Assembly: GCF_001509795.1 (NCBI RefSeq)
Contig: NZ_LLZN01000045.1
Coordinates: 295,189-359,188, forward strand
Direction of reading: 5' to 3'
DNA: 64,000 nt
DNA from: Streptomyces sp. NRRL WC-3605
Lineage (GTDB): Bacteria; Actinomycetota; Actinomycetes; Streptomycetales; Streptomycetaceae
In this document: piece by piece, positions 16,536 through 25,330 of the stretch
How positions within the stretch are numbered: position 1 is the first letter of the stretch
How the letters are laid out: every line of letters starts with the position of its first letter
Position numbers and translations under genes: made by a program
The notes under the pieces: generated by a model
What the model saw: the letters and a program-made list of their open reading frames with translations, nothing else
What the model was told of the DNA's origin: nothing
Databases searched by the model: none

Positions 16536-16727
16536 ATGCAACCGTTCGCGCTCAACTATGCACGGCCGGCAGCGGAGTTGGAGATCGCCGCTGTGTACGT
16601 CTACGACTCCGGTCTGCAGTTGAACGTGCTGCGTGACGGGCGCATAGCCGCCAGCGATCACGCGCTCCTGCGGGAATTGGGCACCACGACATCGACGGCG
16701 GGTTCCAAGACTCACTTCGACGACTGA
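16536..16727 (+). CDS. Graspetide-type RiPP precursor (ATP-grasp target peptide)
   Basis: A 63-residue peptide starting MQPFALNYARP and ending GTTTSTAGSKTHFDD. Both ends fit the actinobacterial 'putative ATP-grasp target RiPP' family (SAV_5885 type): a conserved MxPFALxxxRP leader start for enzyme recognition and a Thr/Ser/Lys/Asp core. In such peptides the ATP-grasp enzyme joins acidic side chains (here Asp62 and Asp63) to Thr/Ser hydroxyls or Lys amines as macrolactones or lactams. Which residues are linked cannot be told. GAGGGAGA precedes the ATG at 16536; an in-frame ATG 14 codons earlier lacks this. The maturase starts 16 bases after the stop, so the two are almost certainly one operon. 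Confidence 0.9.
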   Translation: MQPFALNYARPAAELEIAAVYVYDSGLQLNVLRDGRIAASDHALLRELGTTTSTAGSKTHFDD

Positions 16728-16743
16728 ACGCAGGCCGCCGAAG

Positions 16744-17718
16744 ATGACCGTCTTGATTCTGACCAACGAAGAGGACGTGACGGCGGACATGGTGGTCGTG
16801 CACCTTAACGCCGCCGGTGTCCCGGTGGTCCGGTTCGACCCCGCCGATCTGACCGGCGACGTCGCCCTGTCCGGTGAGTACGCGCACGGCACCTTCCACG
16901 GGCATCTGTCGTCCGGTGGACGGCTGGTGACCCTGAGCGGGCTGCGGTCGGTGTGGGTGCGCCGGCCGGGTGCGGCGGCGGCGCGGGCCGCGGCCCCCTC
17001 ACCGTGGCTCGCGGAGGAGTCCGGGCAGGCCCTCTACGGGATGCTGCGGGCCAGTGACCTGCGCTGGATGAACCATCCGGACGCCGCCCACCGCGCCCGC
17101 CACAAGCCGTGGCAGCTGCGGCTCGCCCAGCGCTGCGGGCTGCCCGTACCCGCCACGCTGATCACGACGTTCCCGCAGGCGGCCAGGGAGTTCGCCGCGC
17201 GCCACCCGGATCTGGTGGTCAAGCCGGTGTCGGGCGCGCATCCGCAGGACCCGCCGCGCGCGGTGCCGACGAGCAGGGTGGCCCCGGACGCGGACTTCTC
17301 CGCGGTGGCGTTCGGGCCGACCCTGCTGCAGCGGCGGGTCGTCAAACGCGCCGACATCCGGCTCACCGCCGTCGGCGGGGAGCTGCTGGCCGCCCGCAAG
17401 CCGGCCGGTGCCGACGCCGAGGTGGACGTGCGGTTCGCGCCGTCCGACAGTCCGTGGCGGCCCGTAGAGGTGGAGGCACGGGTCGCCGAGGGCGTCCACG
17501 CCTACCTGCGGCGGGCCGGACTCGCGTACGGGGCGTTCGACTTCGCCGAGGACGCCGACGGGACGTGGTGGTTCCTGGAGTGCAACCAGTCCGGTCAGTT
17601 CGGGTTCGTCGAGGTGGACACCGGTCAGCCGATCGCCCGGTCCATCGCCGAGTGGCTGGCCACCCCGGTGCCCGGCCGGCCGGCGCCCAGCGGGGACACG
17701 GACGCGACGATGGTGTGA
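16744..17718 (+). CDS. ATP-grasp peptide maturase, SAV_5884 type
   Basis: A 324-residue RimK-like ATP-grasp ligase expected to install ester or amide cross-links in the adjacent precursor. The N-terminus (MTVLILTNEEDVTADMVVVHL) and ALYGMLRASDLRWMNHPDA are typical of this maturase family. ATP-grasp elements are visible as DLVVKPVSG (ATP-binding Lys) and a C-terminal metal site in WWFLECNQSGQFGFVE (Glu and Asn). The short intergenic distance couples it to the precursor. Related loci often encode a third protein, a PIMT-like methyltransferase; none is present here, since the next gene is small and convergent. No transporter is adjacent either. Confidence 0.92.
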   Translation: MTVLILTNEEDVTADMVVVHLNAAGVPVVRFDPADLTGDVALSGEYAHGTFHGHLSSGGRLVTLSGLRSVWVRRPGAAAARAAAPSPWLAEESGQALYGMLRASDLRWMNHPDAAHRARHKPWQLRLAQRCGLPVPATLITTFPQAAREFAARHPDLVVKPVSGAHPQDPPRAVPTSRVAPDADFSAVAFGPTLLQRRVVKRADIRLTAVGGELLAARKPAGADAEVDVRFAPSDSPWRPVEVEARVAEGVHAYLRRAGLAYGAFDFAEDADGTWWFLECNQSGQFGFVEVDTGQPIARSIAEWLATPVPGRPAPSGDTDATMV

Positions 17719-17728
17719 CGAGGCGGGA

Positions 17729-17944
17729 TCAGAGCGGCGAGGGCCCCGGAGGCAGGGCGGTGCGCTGCCAGGCCGGGGCCGGCGCGGCCTGGCCCGCGGG
17801 CGCCGGCGGGCGGCCCGGGGACCGGAGCGGCTGAAGGACGAACTCCAGGTCCCTGCTCACGCGTTCCGCCTCCCTGCGCACCTGCAGAGGGATGTCGCCG
17901 CGCTCCGCGATGAGCCGGTCGTAGATGGGGGAATCCTGGAACAC
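17729..17944 (-). CDS. Small conserved protein convergent to graspetide locus
   Basis: A 71-residue protein starting at a GTG, reading FQDSPIYDRLIAERGDIP after the initiator, with a helical Arg/Glu-rich middle and a disordered Pro/Ala-rich tail. AGGAAAGG lies 11 bases upstream of the start. The N-terminal block looks strongly constrained, as in a conserved small actinobacterial protein, but I cannot name a family. It ends 10 bases from the maturase stop codon on the opposite strand. A role with the RiPP pair is possible but only suggested by position. Confidence 0.65.
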   Translation of the reverse strand: MFQDSPIYDRLIAERGDIPLQVRREAERVSRDLEFVLQPLRSPGRPPAPAGQAAPAPAWQRTALPPGPSPL

Positions 17945-18081
17945 CCGTCAACGCGCCTTTCCTGTCGTGGCCCTGTGTGCATTTTGGGCACGGCTGTGAA
18001 GTCTAGGCGCCGACGCACACTGAAGTACGAATTCTGCCAGAGTGCTTGGACGGGCGAGGGACCGGTGCTATGTCCCGGGGC

Positions 18082-18543
18082 TCAGGCGCCCGTGGTGGAG
18101 CCGGGCCGGACGATCATCAGGACGGTGACCGTCGCCCACAGCAGATTGAAGATCCCGGTGAACATGGCGAGCCGGACCGTCGCGGGCCGCTCGACGGCCC
18201 GCCCGGCGTCCAGCTCCTCCAGCAGTTCCTCCTGACGGGGCAGGACGAACGCGACGAGGAGACCGGCGGCCGCCGCCGTCAAGGTGATCGACGTGATGAG
18301 CCAGCCGCTGCCGAGCACGCCCATGGCCAGGGCGGTGGCGAGACCGAGCACGGGGACCGACACCCCGAGGGCCGCGTACACCCGGCAGACGCGGTGCAGC
18401 AGCCGGACCGTGCCCAGCGCGACCGCGCCGTCCGCGGCGGGGACCCGCCGCGCCGCGGGCGGGAACATGCTGGCGGCCACGGTGACCGGCCCGACGGCCA
18501 CGATCGCGGCCAGGACGTGCAGGGTGAGCAGGAACTTCGTCAT
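18082..18543 (-). CDS. DUF2269 integral membrane protein
   Basis: A 153-residue membrane protein with four hydrophobic helices (about 3-27, 53-75, 78-103 and 126-147). The opening KFLLTLHVLAAIVAVGPV, with its His in the first helix, matches the DUF2269 family of predicted membrane proteins of unknown function. The start is ATG 18543; GGAGGAAAT lies somewhat far upstream (about 14 bases). It is divergent from the AraC-type gene at 18739, sharing a 195-base promoter region, so regulation by that protein is plausible. Confidence 0.82.
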   Translation of the reverse strand: MTKFLLTLHVLAAIVAVGPVTVAASMFPPAARRVPAADGAVALGTVRLLHRVCRVYAALGVSVPVLGLATALAMGVLGSGWLITSITLTAAAAGLLVAFVLPRQEELLEELDAGRAVERPATVRLAMFTGIFNLLWATVTVLMIVRPGSTTGA

Positions 18544-18738
18544 GGGGAGCTGGATTTCCTCCGTGTCGGCGGGTGGTCGGCGCCGCCCACGCTAGAGATC
18601 GTCCCCGGTCGCGCACAGTGGCGTGAACGACAGTTTCCCACGGGTTCCCGCCAACCGGACTCGCCTGCGCCTCACCGAGGACCACCTCATGCCACCAGGG
18701 GTTCTGTGGGCGGCTGGAACCCGCCTAGGGTGGCATCC

Positions 18739-19713
18739 ATGCACACCGTGGCGATCCTGGTCCTCGACGACGTGGTGCCGTTCGACATGGCGGCGCCCTT
18801 CCAGATGTTCGGCTGGGCGCGGCTGCCGGACGGGCGCCGCCCCTACCGGGTCCGGCTGTGCGCGGAGCGGCCGGAGGTGCGGACGGAGGGCTTCGCCCTG
18901 CGCATCGACCGGGGTCTGGACGGGCTGGCCGACGCGGACACGATCGTGGTGCCGGGCAGCGACCACTCCGGGCCGCCCTCGGACGCGGTCGTCGCCGCCC
19001 TGCGCGAGGCGGCGCGGGCCGGCACCCGGATCGCCTCCGTGTGCTCGGGCGCCTTCGTCCTCGCGGAGGCGGGACTGCTGGACGGGCTGCGCGCCACCAC
19101 GCACTGGATGGCCACCGATGAACTGGCCCGGCGCTTCCCGGCCGTTCAGGTGGAGCCGGACGTGCTGTACGTGGACAACGGCAACGTCCTCACGTCGGCC
19201 GGGGCCGCAGCGGGCCTGGACATGTGTCTGCACATGATCCGCCGTGACCTGGGTTCGGCGGTGGCCGCGCACAGCGCGCGGCTGTCCGTCGTGCCGCTCG
19301 AGCGGGAAGGCGGACAGGCGCAGTTCATCGTGCACGAGCACCCGCCCGTGCCGCGCGGCTCGGCGCTCGAACCGGTGCTGGAGTGGATCGAGGACAATCT
19401 GGCCGGGGAGCTCACCCTGGCCGCGATGGCGGAGCGCTCCGGGATGAGCGAGCGCACCTTCAGCCGCCGCTTCCGCGAGCAGACCGGGACCACTCCGCTC
19501 CAGTGGCTGCTGCGGGCGCGGGTGCGGCGGGCCCAGTACCTGCTGGAGAACAGCGACCATCCGGTCGAACGCATCGCCCGGCAGGCCGGGTTCGGGTCGC
19601 CGACCGCGTTCCGCGAGCGGTTCCGGCGGGTGGTCGGCACCACGCCGAACGCGTACCGCGCCGCCTTCCGGGGAAGAAGCGCCGCGCAGGCGTCTTCGGT
19701 AACGGTGGGATAA
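18739..19713 (+). CDS. GlxA-like AraC regulator with DJ-1/PfpI domain
   Basis: A 324-residue transcription regulator. Residues about 1-175 form a DJ-1/PfpI (class I amidotransferase-like) sensor with the nucleophile-elbow cysteine in SVCSGAFVLAEAG; residues about 215-315 contain two AraC-type helix-turn-helix motifs (LAAMAERSGMSERTFSRRF and VERIARQAGFGSPTAFRERF). Such proteins often respond to small metabolites. The ATG at 18739 gives the expected N-terminus (MHTVAILVLDDVVPFDMAAPF). It is divergent from the DUF2269 gene. The ligand is unknown. Confidence 0.9.
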   Translation: MHTVAILVLDDVVPFDMAAPFQMFGWARLPDGRRPYRVRLCAERPEVRTEGFALRIDRGLDGLADADTIVVPGSDHSGPPSDAVVAALREAARAGTRIASVCSGAFVLAEAGLLDGLRATTHWMATDELARRFPAVQVEPDVLYVDNGNVLTSAGAAAGLDMCLHMIRRDLGSAVAAHSARLSVVPLEREGGQAQFIVHEHPPVPRGSALEPVLEWIEDNLAGELTLAAMAERSGMSERTFSRRFREQTGTTPLQWLLRARVRRAQYLLENSDHPVERIARQAGFGSPTAFRERFRRVVGTTPNAYRAAFRGRSAAQASSVTVG

Positions 19714-19787
19714 ATCACCCGAGTCCGTATGGGCCCGCCGACAGTTGGGCAAGAGGTATCGATCCTCCCCCAAGGACGGTGTATCCC

Positions 19788-20135
19788 ATGAACTGTTCCA
19801 GCCGCCTCCTCTGCGTCCTCTACCTGGCCACGAGCGCCGGGCTCGCCTGGGTCACGGTGCAGGAGATCCGGTACGGCCCCGCGTGGGCGGCGTGCATGTT
19901 CGCCGCCGCCAGCCTGGTGCCGGTGATCGCTGTGGTGCGCGAAACCGTGATCGGTGAACAGGACAAGCTGCTGCGGAAGTCGGCCGCTCCGGCCGCGCGC
20001 GGCGGCGACGCCGCCGAGGCCATCGTGCGGGCCGAGCTCGACGCGGCGTGCTGCGAGCGCTGGTGGACCAGCCTCGGCATTGAGCACGACCTGACCTGCC
20101 GTCACCGCTCGCCCCATCGCAGCAGCGCCGCCTGA
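19788..20135 (+). CDS. Small two-helix membrane protein
   Basis: A 115-residue protein with two predicted membrane helices near the N-terminus (about 5-25 and 32-50) and a soluble tail containing the pair CCERWW and a final Cys-His cluster (LTCRHRSPH). Cysteines and histidines could bind metal, but no family is recognised. The start is ATG 19788; AAGGACGG lies upstream. It follows the AraC gene after 74 bases on the same strand and ends 12 bases before the convergent gene. Confidence 0.65.
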   Translation: MNCSSRLLCVLYLATSAGLAWVTVQEIRYGPAWAACMFAAASLVPVIAVVRETVIGEQDKLLRKSAAPAARGGDAAEAIVRAELDAACCERWWTSLGIEHDLTCRHRSPHRSSAA

Positions 20136-20147
20136 CCGGCGCCCGGC

Positions 20148-20993
20148 TCAGGTCCGCCGGACCACCTCGACCGCCAGGTCGTTGTCGACCGTGTAGTAGG
20201 GCCGCACCGTGAACTCCCCGGCCGTGGCGGCGGGATGGACGAAGATTTCCTTGCGGTCCGCCACGTCGTCGAGCAGACGTCCGGCCCGGATCAGGGGTGT
20301 GCCGGCGCCGGACCCGGCCAGGACGAAGACGTCCCAGACGCGGTCGCCCGCCCCGCTCCCGGGAAGCAGGTCCGCGTGGTCCACGGTGAAGGCGAGGTCG
20401 AGGCCGTCGGCCCCGGCGCGCGGTGCCACGGTCCGCTCGACGCCCTTCCCGCCCCGCAGCCGCAGCCGCACCGAGGCCCCCGCGTCGAGCGAGGCGCCGT
20501 GCAGGCGGGCCCGGACGGTGGTGGACCGGTCGGTGACGTCGATGCCTGCGACCTCCACGTGCGCGTCGCGCAGCCAGGTCCGCAGCGCGAGGTACCCGTC
20601 CTTGGTGACGTACGGGATACGGACGGCCACCGGTGACGGCCGGTCCCGGACGTGCCCGTCCACGAGGGCCCGCAGGTCCCGCAGGCCGGGGCGCAGACGC
20701 ACCCGCTCCCCCTCGGGCCCGGTCTGCAGACAGAGGTCCCAGCGGCCCTCGGGCAGGGCGGGCAACGGGTCGAGGACGGCGCTCAGCCGTCCGTCGCCGG
20801 CGGTGGTGAGGGTGAGCACCCGGAGGGTCGTCTCGGGCTGCCCCTTCTTGGGGCGCAGCCGCAGCAGCAGCCGGGGCGACGGGAAGGCCGCCGGGTCGGG
20901 CGGGGCGAGGTGGAAGGTGATCCGGCCGTCCGCGTCGGCCGTGCAGGAGGCGCGCGGCGCGGTGGAGAGTGCCGTTTCGGTCGTCGTGGTCAT
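20148..20993 (-). CDS. Hypothetical protein coupled to glycosyltransferase
   Basis: A 281-residue soluble protein, rich in beta-strand-like Val/Leu/Arg alternation (for example RLLLRLRPKKGQ and VSVRLRLRGG-like segments), probably built of repeated beta-sandwich domains. No enzyme motif is visible and I do not recognise a family. Its ATG overlaps the stop of the upstream glycosyltransferase (ATGA), which implies translational coupling and a shared task in glycan or teichoic acid biosynthesis. It ends a few bases from the convergent small membrane protein gene. Confidence 0.75.
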   Translation of the reverse strand: MTTTTETALSTAPRASCTADADGRITFHLAPPDPAAFPSPRLLLRLRPKKGQPETTLRVLTLTTAGDGRLSAVLDPLPALPEGRWDLCLQTGPEGERVRLRPGLRDLRALVDGHVRDRPSPVAVRIPYVTKDGYLALRTWLRDAHVEVAGIDVTDRSTTVRARLHGASLDAGASVRLRLRGGKGVERTVAPRAGADGLDLAFTVDHADLLPGSGAGDRVWDVFVLAGSGAGTPLIRAGRLLDDVADRKEIFVHPAATAGEFTVRPYYTVDNDLAVEVVRRT

Positions 20994-22258
20994 CGCTGTC
21001 CTCCGCGGATGGTGCGCCGGGCGGCGGAGGCCGCGGCGTAGGCGGCGTCCCGGGCGGCGAAGCCGTGGCCGGCCAGGGCCCGGCGCAGGCGTGCGGGTTC
21101 CGGTGGCGCCGGGGGCCGGCCGGTCCGGCGGGCCGTCGCCGCCGCCTCGATCAGGCGCTCGGCCTGCTCGACCACGGGGACGGGCCCGAAGCGGCGCGCG
21201 TTGCTCAGGGCCGTACGGCCCATGCGGCGGCGCAGTTCGTCGTCGCCGACGAGGTCCAGCAGGGCGGCGGTCAGGGCGTCCCGGTCGCCGACGGGCACGA
21301 GGCGTCCGTCGGCGCCGTCCTCGATGATCTCGGCGGGGCCGTACGGGCAGTCGGTGCTGACGACGGGCAGTCCGCAGCGCATGGCCTCGACGATGGTCAT
21401 GCCGAAGGGCTCGAAGTTGGCGGCGGTCGCGCCGATCGAGCCCTTGACCCACTCCGCCTCCATCGGCGCGGCGGCGCCCATCAGCAGGGCGTTGTTGTGC
21501 AGGCCGAGCCGCTCGATGAGGCGGCGCAGCCGGGTGTGCTCCTCGCCCTTGCCGTAGATGCGCAGCTGCCAGTCCGGGTGGGCGGCGGCGACCGGGGCGA
21601 AGGCCTCGATGAGCAGGTCGTAGCGTTTGACGGGGACCAGCCGTCCGGCGGCGACGATCACCTTGGCGGTGCCGTCGGCGGGGGGCAGCACCGGGTCGGG
21701 CACGCTGTTGGGCAGGGCCTCCACACGGACGCCGGGCAGCCGCATCTTGCGCCGGTAGGCCGCCGCGTCGGCCTCGGTCACGGTGGTGACCACGTCGAGC
21801 CGGCGGTAGGCCCGGCGCAGCGTGGTGCGGAGCCGGGGCGGGTGGTTGTCGAGGGTGAGGTGCTCCTGCCCGACGCGCAGGACGTGTGCGGGCGCCTGCC
21901 GTGCCACGTGCACGTTGAGGCCGGGGCGGGTGCCGATGACGACCTCGGCGTCGGTCGTGGCCAGGGCCTCGGCGATCCGCTGGTCCGTCAGCTCGCTGTA
22001 CTGGTGGTAGCGGTACTCCGCGACGGGGAAGACACGGGCCGGCCGCAGGTGCAGGGGGTGTTCCTTCTCCTGCCGCAGATCCACCAGGGGGCGCAGCGCC
22101 ACCCGTGGATCCAGGGTGTGGTTGGGGAGTTCACGATGCCGGAGCACCGAGACGATCTCCACCTCGTGCCGGTCGGCGAGTGCCTGGGCCAGGTTGAAGG
22201 TGGTGGTGATCGTGCCCCCTATCCCGTAGGCGTTGTGCAGCAGGAAAGAGATCTTCAT
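20990..22258 (-). CDS. GT4-family glycosyltransferase
   Basis: A 422-residue GT-B glycosyltransferase of family 4. The N-terminal domain begins MKISFLLHNAYGIGGTITTTFNLAQAL, the acceptor-side glycine-rich loop; the C-terminal donor domain contains GRLVPVKRYDLLIEAF and the EX7E motif in NFEPFGMTIVEAMRCGLPVVS. It probably transfers a nucleotide-activated sugar to a cell-wall polymer; the substrate is not evident. I start at ATG 22258; a GTG five codons upstream is possible, and neither has a good ribosome binding site. It overlaps the next gene by four bases. Confidence 0.88.
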   Translation of the reverse strand: MKISFLLHNAYGIGGTITTTFNLAQALADRHEVEIVSVLRHRELPNHTLDPRVALRPLVDLRQEKEHPLHLRPARVFPVAEYRYHQYSELTDQRIAEALATTDAEVVIGTRPGLNVHVARQAPAHVLRVGQEHLTLDNHPPRLRTTLRRAYRRLDVVTTVTEADAAAYRRKMRLPGVRVEALPNSVPDPVLPPADGTAKVIVAAGRLVPVKRYDLLIEAFAPVAAAHPDWQLRIYGKGEEHTRLRRLIERLGLHNNALLMGAAAPMEAEWVKGSIGATAANFEPFGMTIVEAMRCGLPVVSTDCPYGPAEIIEDGADGRLVPVGDRDALTAALLDLVGDDELRRRMGRTALSNARRFGPVPVVEQAERLIEAAATARRTGRPPAPPEPARLRRALAGHGFAARDAAYAAASAARRTIRGGQR

Positions 22259-22433
22259 AGTGGACCAGACCACGCCGAGGCCCCGTCAGTTGCCTTGCGT
22301 TATCGCACTGTTGTCTGGGCCACCTGGCCGTGGTGCGGGCCGGCTGTACGTGCCGTCGCGGGGAGGGGCGCCTCGTGGGCACCGGTCGGGATGGGCGGCC
22401 CTCCCCGCGGGACGTGGAATCGGGGACGCCGGC

Positions 22434-23291
22434 TCACACGGCGTCGAGCTCGGCGAACTCCTTCTCACTGAGGCGCAGTTCGGCGGCGGCGAGCGAGTCC
22501 TGGATGGTCTCGGGCCGGCTGGAGCCCGGGATCGGCACGACCACCGGCGACTTGGCGAGCATCCAGGCCAGGCAGACCTGCTGCGGGCTCACCCCGTGGG
22601 CCTCGGCGACCCGGGCGAACGGCGCGTAGGCGGAGCCGAGTTCACCGGCCTTGGCGATACCGCCGAGCGGGCTCCACGGCAGGAACGCGATGCCGCGCTC
22701 GTCGCACAGGCGCAGCTCCGGCTCGCTGGAGCGGAAGGCCGGGGAGAACTGGTTCTGCACGGAGACGAGCCGCCCGCCGAGGATCTCGTCGGCCTCGCGG
22801 ATCTGGTCGGGGTTCGCGTTGGAGATGCCCGCCATGCGGATCTTGCCCTCGTCGAGCAGTTCGCGCAGGGCGCCGACGGACTCGGCGTACGGCACCCGGG
22901 GGTCGGGGCGGTGGAACTGGTACAGCCCGATGGCCTCCACGCCGAGCCGGCGCAGGGACGCCTCGCAGGCCTCCTTCAGGTGCCGGGGGCTGCCGTCCAG
23001 CGTCCAGCTGCCGTCGCCGGGGCGCAGGTGGCCGCCCTTGGTGGCGACGAGGACGTCCTTGCCGCGGTCGTGGGAGGCGAGGGCCTTGGCGATCAGGGTC
23101 TCGTTGTGGCCGACCTCGTCGGCGTCGCGGTGGTAGGCGTCGGCGGTGTCGATGAGCGTGACGCCCGCGTCGAGCGCGGCGTGCAATGTGGCGAGGGACC
23201 GGGCCTCGTCCGGGCGTCCCTCGATGGACATGGGCATCCCGCCCAGTCCGATGGCGCTGACCTCTACGTCCCCGATACGGCGGGTGTGCAT
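22434..23291 (-). CDS. Aldo/keto reductase
   Basis: A 285-residue NADPH-dependent oxidoreductase of the aldo/keto reductase barrel family. The catalytic tetrad is complete: Asp48 and Tyr53 in DTADAYH, Lys85 in ATKGGH and the His in YQFHRPDP. The C-terminal phosphate-binding motif is IPGSSRPE. Substrate is unknown. The start at ATG 23291 is supported by AGAGGTCACG upstream. It is transcribed away from the Gfo/Idh/MocA gene, with which it shares a 232-base promoter region; both may serve sugar or polyol metabolism. Confidence 0.9.
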   Translation of the reverse strand: MHTRRIGDVEVSAIGLGGMPMSIEGRPDEARSLATLHAALDAGVTLIDTADAYHRDADEVGHNETLIAKALASHDRGKDVLVATKGGHLRPGDGSWTLDGSPRHLKEACEASLRRLGVEAIGLYQFHRPDPRVPYAESVGALRELLDEGKIRMAGISNANPDQIREADEILGGRLVSVQNQFSPAFRSSEPELRLCDERGIAFLPWSPLGGIAKAGELGSAYAPFARVAEAHGVSPQQVCLAWMLAKSPVVVPIPGSSRPETIQDSLAAAELRLSEKEFAELDAV

Positions 23292-23523
23292 GGGATCGTG
23301 ACCTCTTTCGCGTCGGGCGGTGGTGAACGTTCCCGGACCCCACCAGCCTGACCGCCGTGCCGCGCAAGGTCCAATAGAGGAATGAGAACGCATTCAGCGA
23401 CGGCGCCGCTGAATCGCGTGGCGGGTCCCCGGAGGCGGGGACCGCAAACCGGGCCGCTTGCGCCGTGCCCGGACCTGTGTGGCACGCTCGGCCGGTGTTT
23501 CCCGGACTGTGAGAGGCGGCGGC

Positions 23524-24411
23524 ATGCGCATCGGACTGCTCGGAACCGGCCCGTGGGCCCGGATGGCCCACGCCCCCGCGCTGAGCGAGCACGGCGAGCT
23601 GGACTTCGTGGGGGTGTGGGGCCGCCGTACGGCTCCCACGAAGGAACTCGCCGACGCCCACGGCGTCCGCGCCTACGACGACGTCGACGCGCTGATCGCC
23701 GACGTGGACGCGGTGGCCGTGGCGCTGCCGCCGGACATCCAGGCGGACCTGGCGGCCCGGGCCGCGCGGGCCGGCCGGCATCTGCTGCTCGACAAGCCGC
23801 TCGCGCCGACGGCCGTGCAGGCCCGGGACGTCGTGGCGGCCACCGAGGCGACCGGGGTGGCGTCGGTGGTGTTCTTCACCGCGCGGTTCCAGCCGGAGAT
23901 CGAGGAATGGATCGGCCGGCAGTCCGCCGCCGGGAACTGGTTCACGGGCCGGGCCGAGTGGCTGGGCGCGGTGTTCAGCGGCGACGACAGCCCGTTCGCG
24001 GACTCTCCGTGGCGGCGGGACAAGGGCGCCCTGTGGGACGTCGGCCCTCACGCCCTGTCGGTGCTCCTGCCGGTCCTGGGCGACGCCCGCCGGGTCGCGG
24101 CGGCCGCGCACGGGCCCGGGGACACGGTCCACCTGGTTCTGGAGCACACCGGCGGCGCGTCCAGCACGCTCACCCTGAGTCTCACGGCGCCTCCCGCGTC
24201 GGCCGGCGCGACGGTGGAGCTGCGGGGCCCGGCCGGGGTGGCGCTGCTCCCGGAGTCCGGCGCGACCGCGGTGGACGCGCTGGGCCGGGCGGCGGACGCC
24301 CTGCTGGACGCGGTCCACACCGGAGAACCGCACGCCTGTGACGCGCGGTTCGGCCTGCGGGTGACGGAGATCCTGGCGGACGCGGAGGCCCGGCTCGGCG
24401 CCGCGGGCTGA
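23524..24411 (+). CDS. Gfo/Idh/MocA family oxidoreductase
   Basis: A 295-residue NAD(P)-dependent dehydrogenase. The N-terminal Rossmann fold starts MRIGLLGTGPWARMAHAPAL; the family motif with the catalytic lysine is HLLLDKPLAPT; the C-terminal domain carries GALWDVGPHALSVLLPVLGD (the D-x-G-x-H signature). These enzymes oxidise or reduce sugars, inositols or their derivatives. GAGAGGCGGCGGC precedes the ATG at 23524. Divergent from the aldo/keto reductase, and followed by a strong hairpin. Confidence 0.9.
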   Translation: MRIGLLGTGPWARMAHAPALSEHGELDFVGVWGRRTAPTKELADAHGVRAYDDVDALIADVDAVAVALPPDIQADLAARAARAGRHLLLDKPLAPTAVQARDVVAATEATGVASVVFFTARFQPEIEEWIGRQSAAGNWFTGRAEWLGAVFSGDDSPFADSPWRRDKGALWDVGPHALSVLLPVLGDARRVAAAAHGPGDTVHLVLEHTGGASSTLTLSLTAPPASAGATVELRGPAGVALLPESGATAVDALGRAADALLDAVHTGEPHACDARFGLRVTEILADAEARLGAAG

Positions 24412-24415
24412 CGAG

Positions 24416-24446
24416 CGGGCCGCCGGCGTGACCCGCCGGCGGCCCG
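24416..24446. terminator. Bidirectional hairpin between convergent genes
   Basis: A perfect 13-bp stem (24416-24428 with 24434-24446) and 5-base loop, placed between the Gfo/Idh/MocA stop and the convergent SDR stop. Confidence 0.75.
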
Positions 24447-24470
24447 GCCGCTCCCGGGGCGGAACACGCG

Positions 24471-25226
24471 TCAGAGGTTGTAGCCGCCGGACACCTCGAT
24501 GGTCTGGGCGGTGACCCAGCGGCTCTCGTCGGAGACGAGGGCCGCGATCATCGCGCCGATGTCGTCGGGCTCCCCGACCCGGCCCAGCGCGGTCCGCTCG
24601 GCGAGCACCGGGATGATCTCCGGGAACCGGGTGAAGGCGTCGTCGCCGAGCCGGGTGCGGGTCGCGCCCGGCGCGACACCGTTGACACGGATGCCGCGCG
24701 TGCTGAATTCCTTGGCCAGGCACCGGGTCAGGACGTCCAGGCCGCCCTTGACCGCGGCGTAGGCGGAGTAGCCGGGCTGCATCCCCGAGGACGTGACATT
24801 GCTGCTCGTGTTGACGACTGCGCCGCCGTCCGCCAGCAGCGGGAGCAGGGTCTGGGTGAGGAAGTAGGGACCCTTCAGCAGCACCCGCATCAGCCGGTCG
24901 AAGTCCTCCTCGGTCGTGTCCTCGAACATCGCGGTGTGGGCGATGCCGGCGTTGTTCACGAGGTGGTCGAAGGTGTCGCGGTCCCAGGTGTCCCGCAGGG
25001 CGTCCGCGACGGCGTCGCGGAAGGCCGGGAAACCGGCGCTGTCACCGACGTCGAGGGGCAGGGCGACGGCGGTGCCGCCGGCCCGCTCGATCTCGGCGAC
25101 GGTCTCCAGGCCGCCCTCCTTGTTCCTGCCGTAGGTGAGGATCACCCCGGCGCCCCGCCGGGCGATCTCGACGGCGGCGCTGCGCCCGATGCCGGAGCTG
25201 GCCCCGGTGACGATGGCGACCTTCAT
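24471..25226 (-). CDS. Short-chain dehydrogenase/reductase (FabG-like)
   Basis: A 251-residue classical SDR. Visible motifs are the cofactor loop TGASSGIG, NNAG in LVNNAGIAHT, the catalytic Ser in VVNTSSNVTSS and YxxxK in YSAYAAVKGG, ending with the usual GWR-like SRWVTAQTIEVSGGYNL. It reduces or oxidises a carbonyl or hydroxyl with NADP(H); the Arg/Asn pair in YGRNKEGG suggests NADPH preference. The divergent AraC gene, with tandem operator-like repeats between them, probably controls it. Confidence 0.92.
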   Translation of the reverse strand: MKVAIVTGASSGIGRSAAVEIARRGAGVILTYGRNKEGGLETVAEIERAGGTAVALPLDVGDSAGFPAFRDAVADALRDTWDRDTFDHLVNNAGIAHTAMFEDTTEEDFDRLMRVLLKGPYFLTQTLLPLLADGGAVVNTSSNVTSSGMQPGYSAYAAVKGGLDVLTRCLAKEFSTRGIRVNGVAPGATRTRLGDDAFTRFPEIIPVLAERTALGRVGEPDDIGAMIAALVSDESRWVTAQTIEVSGGYNL

Positions 25227-25330
25227 GGCGTCTCCCCTTCACGGAAATGGTTCAGATCTGTCGCCCCGGCTCTCCCCGGAACAACCTCGATGCCTCCATT
25301 CAAAGCCTCTGACCTGCGCAAACGTTAGAC

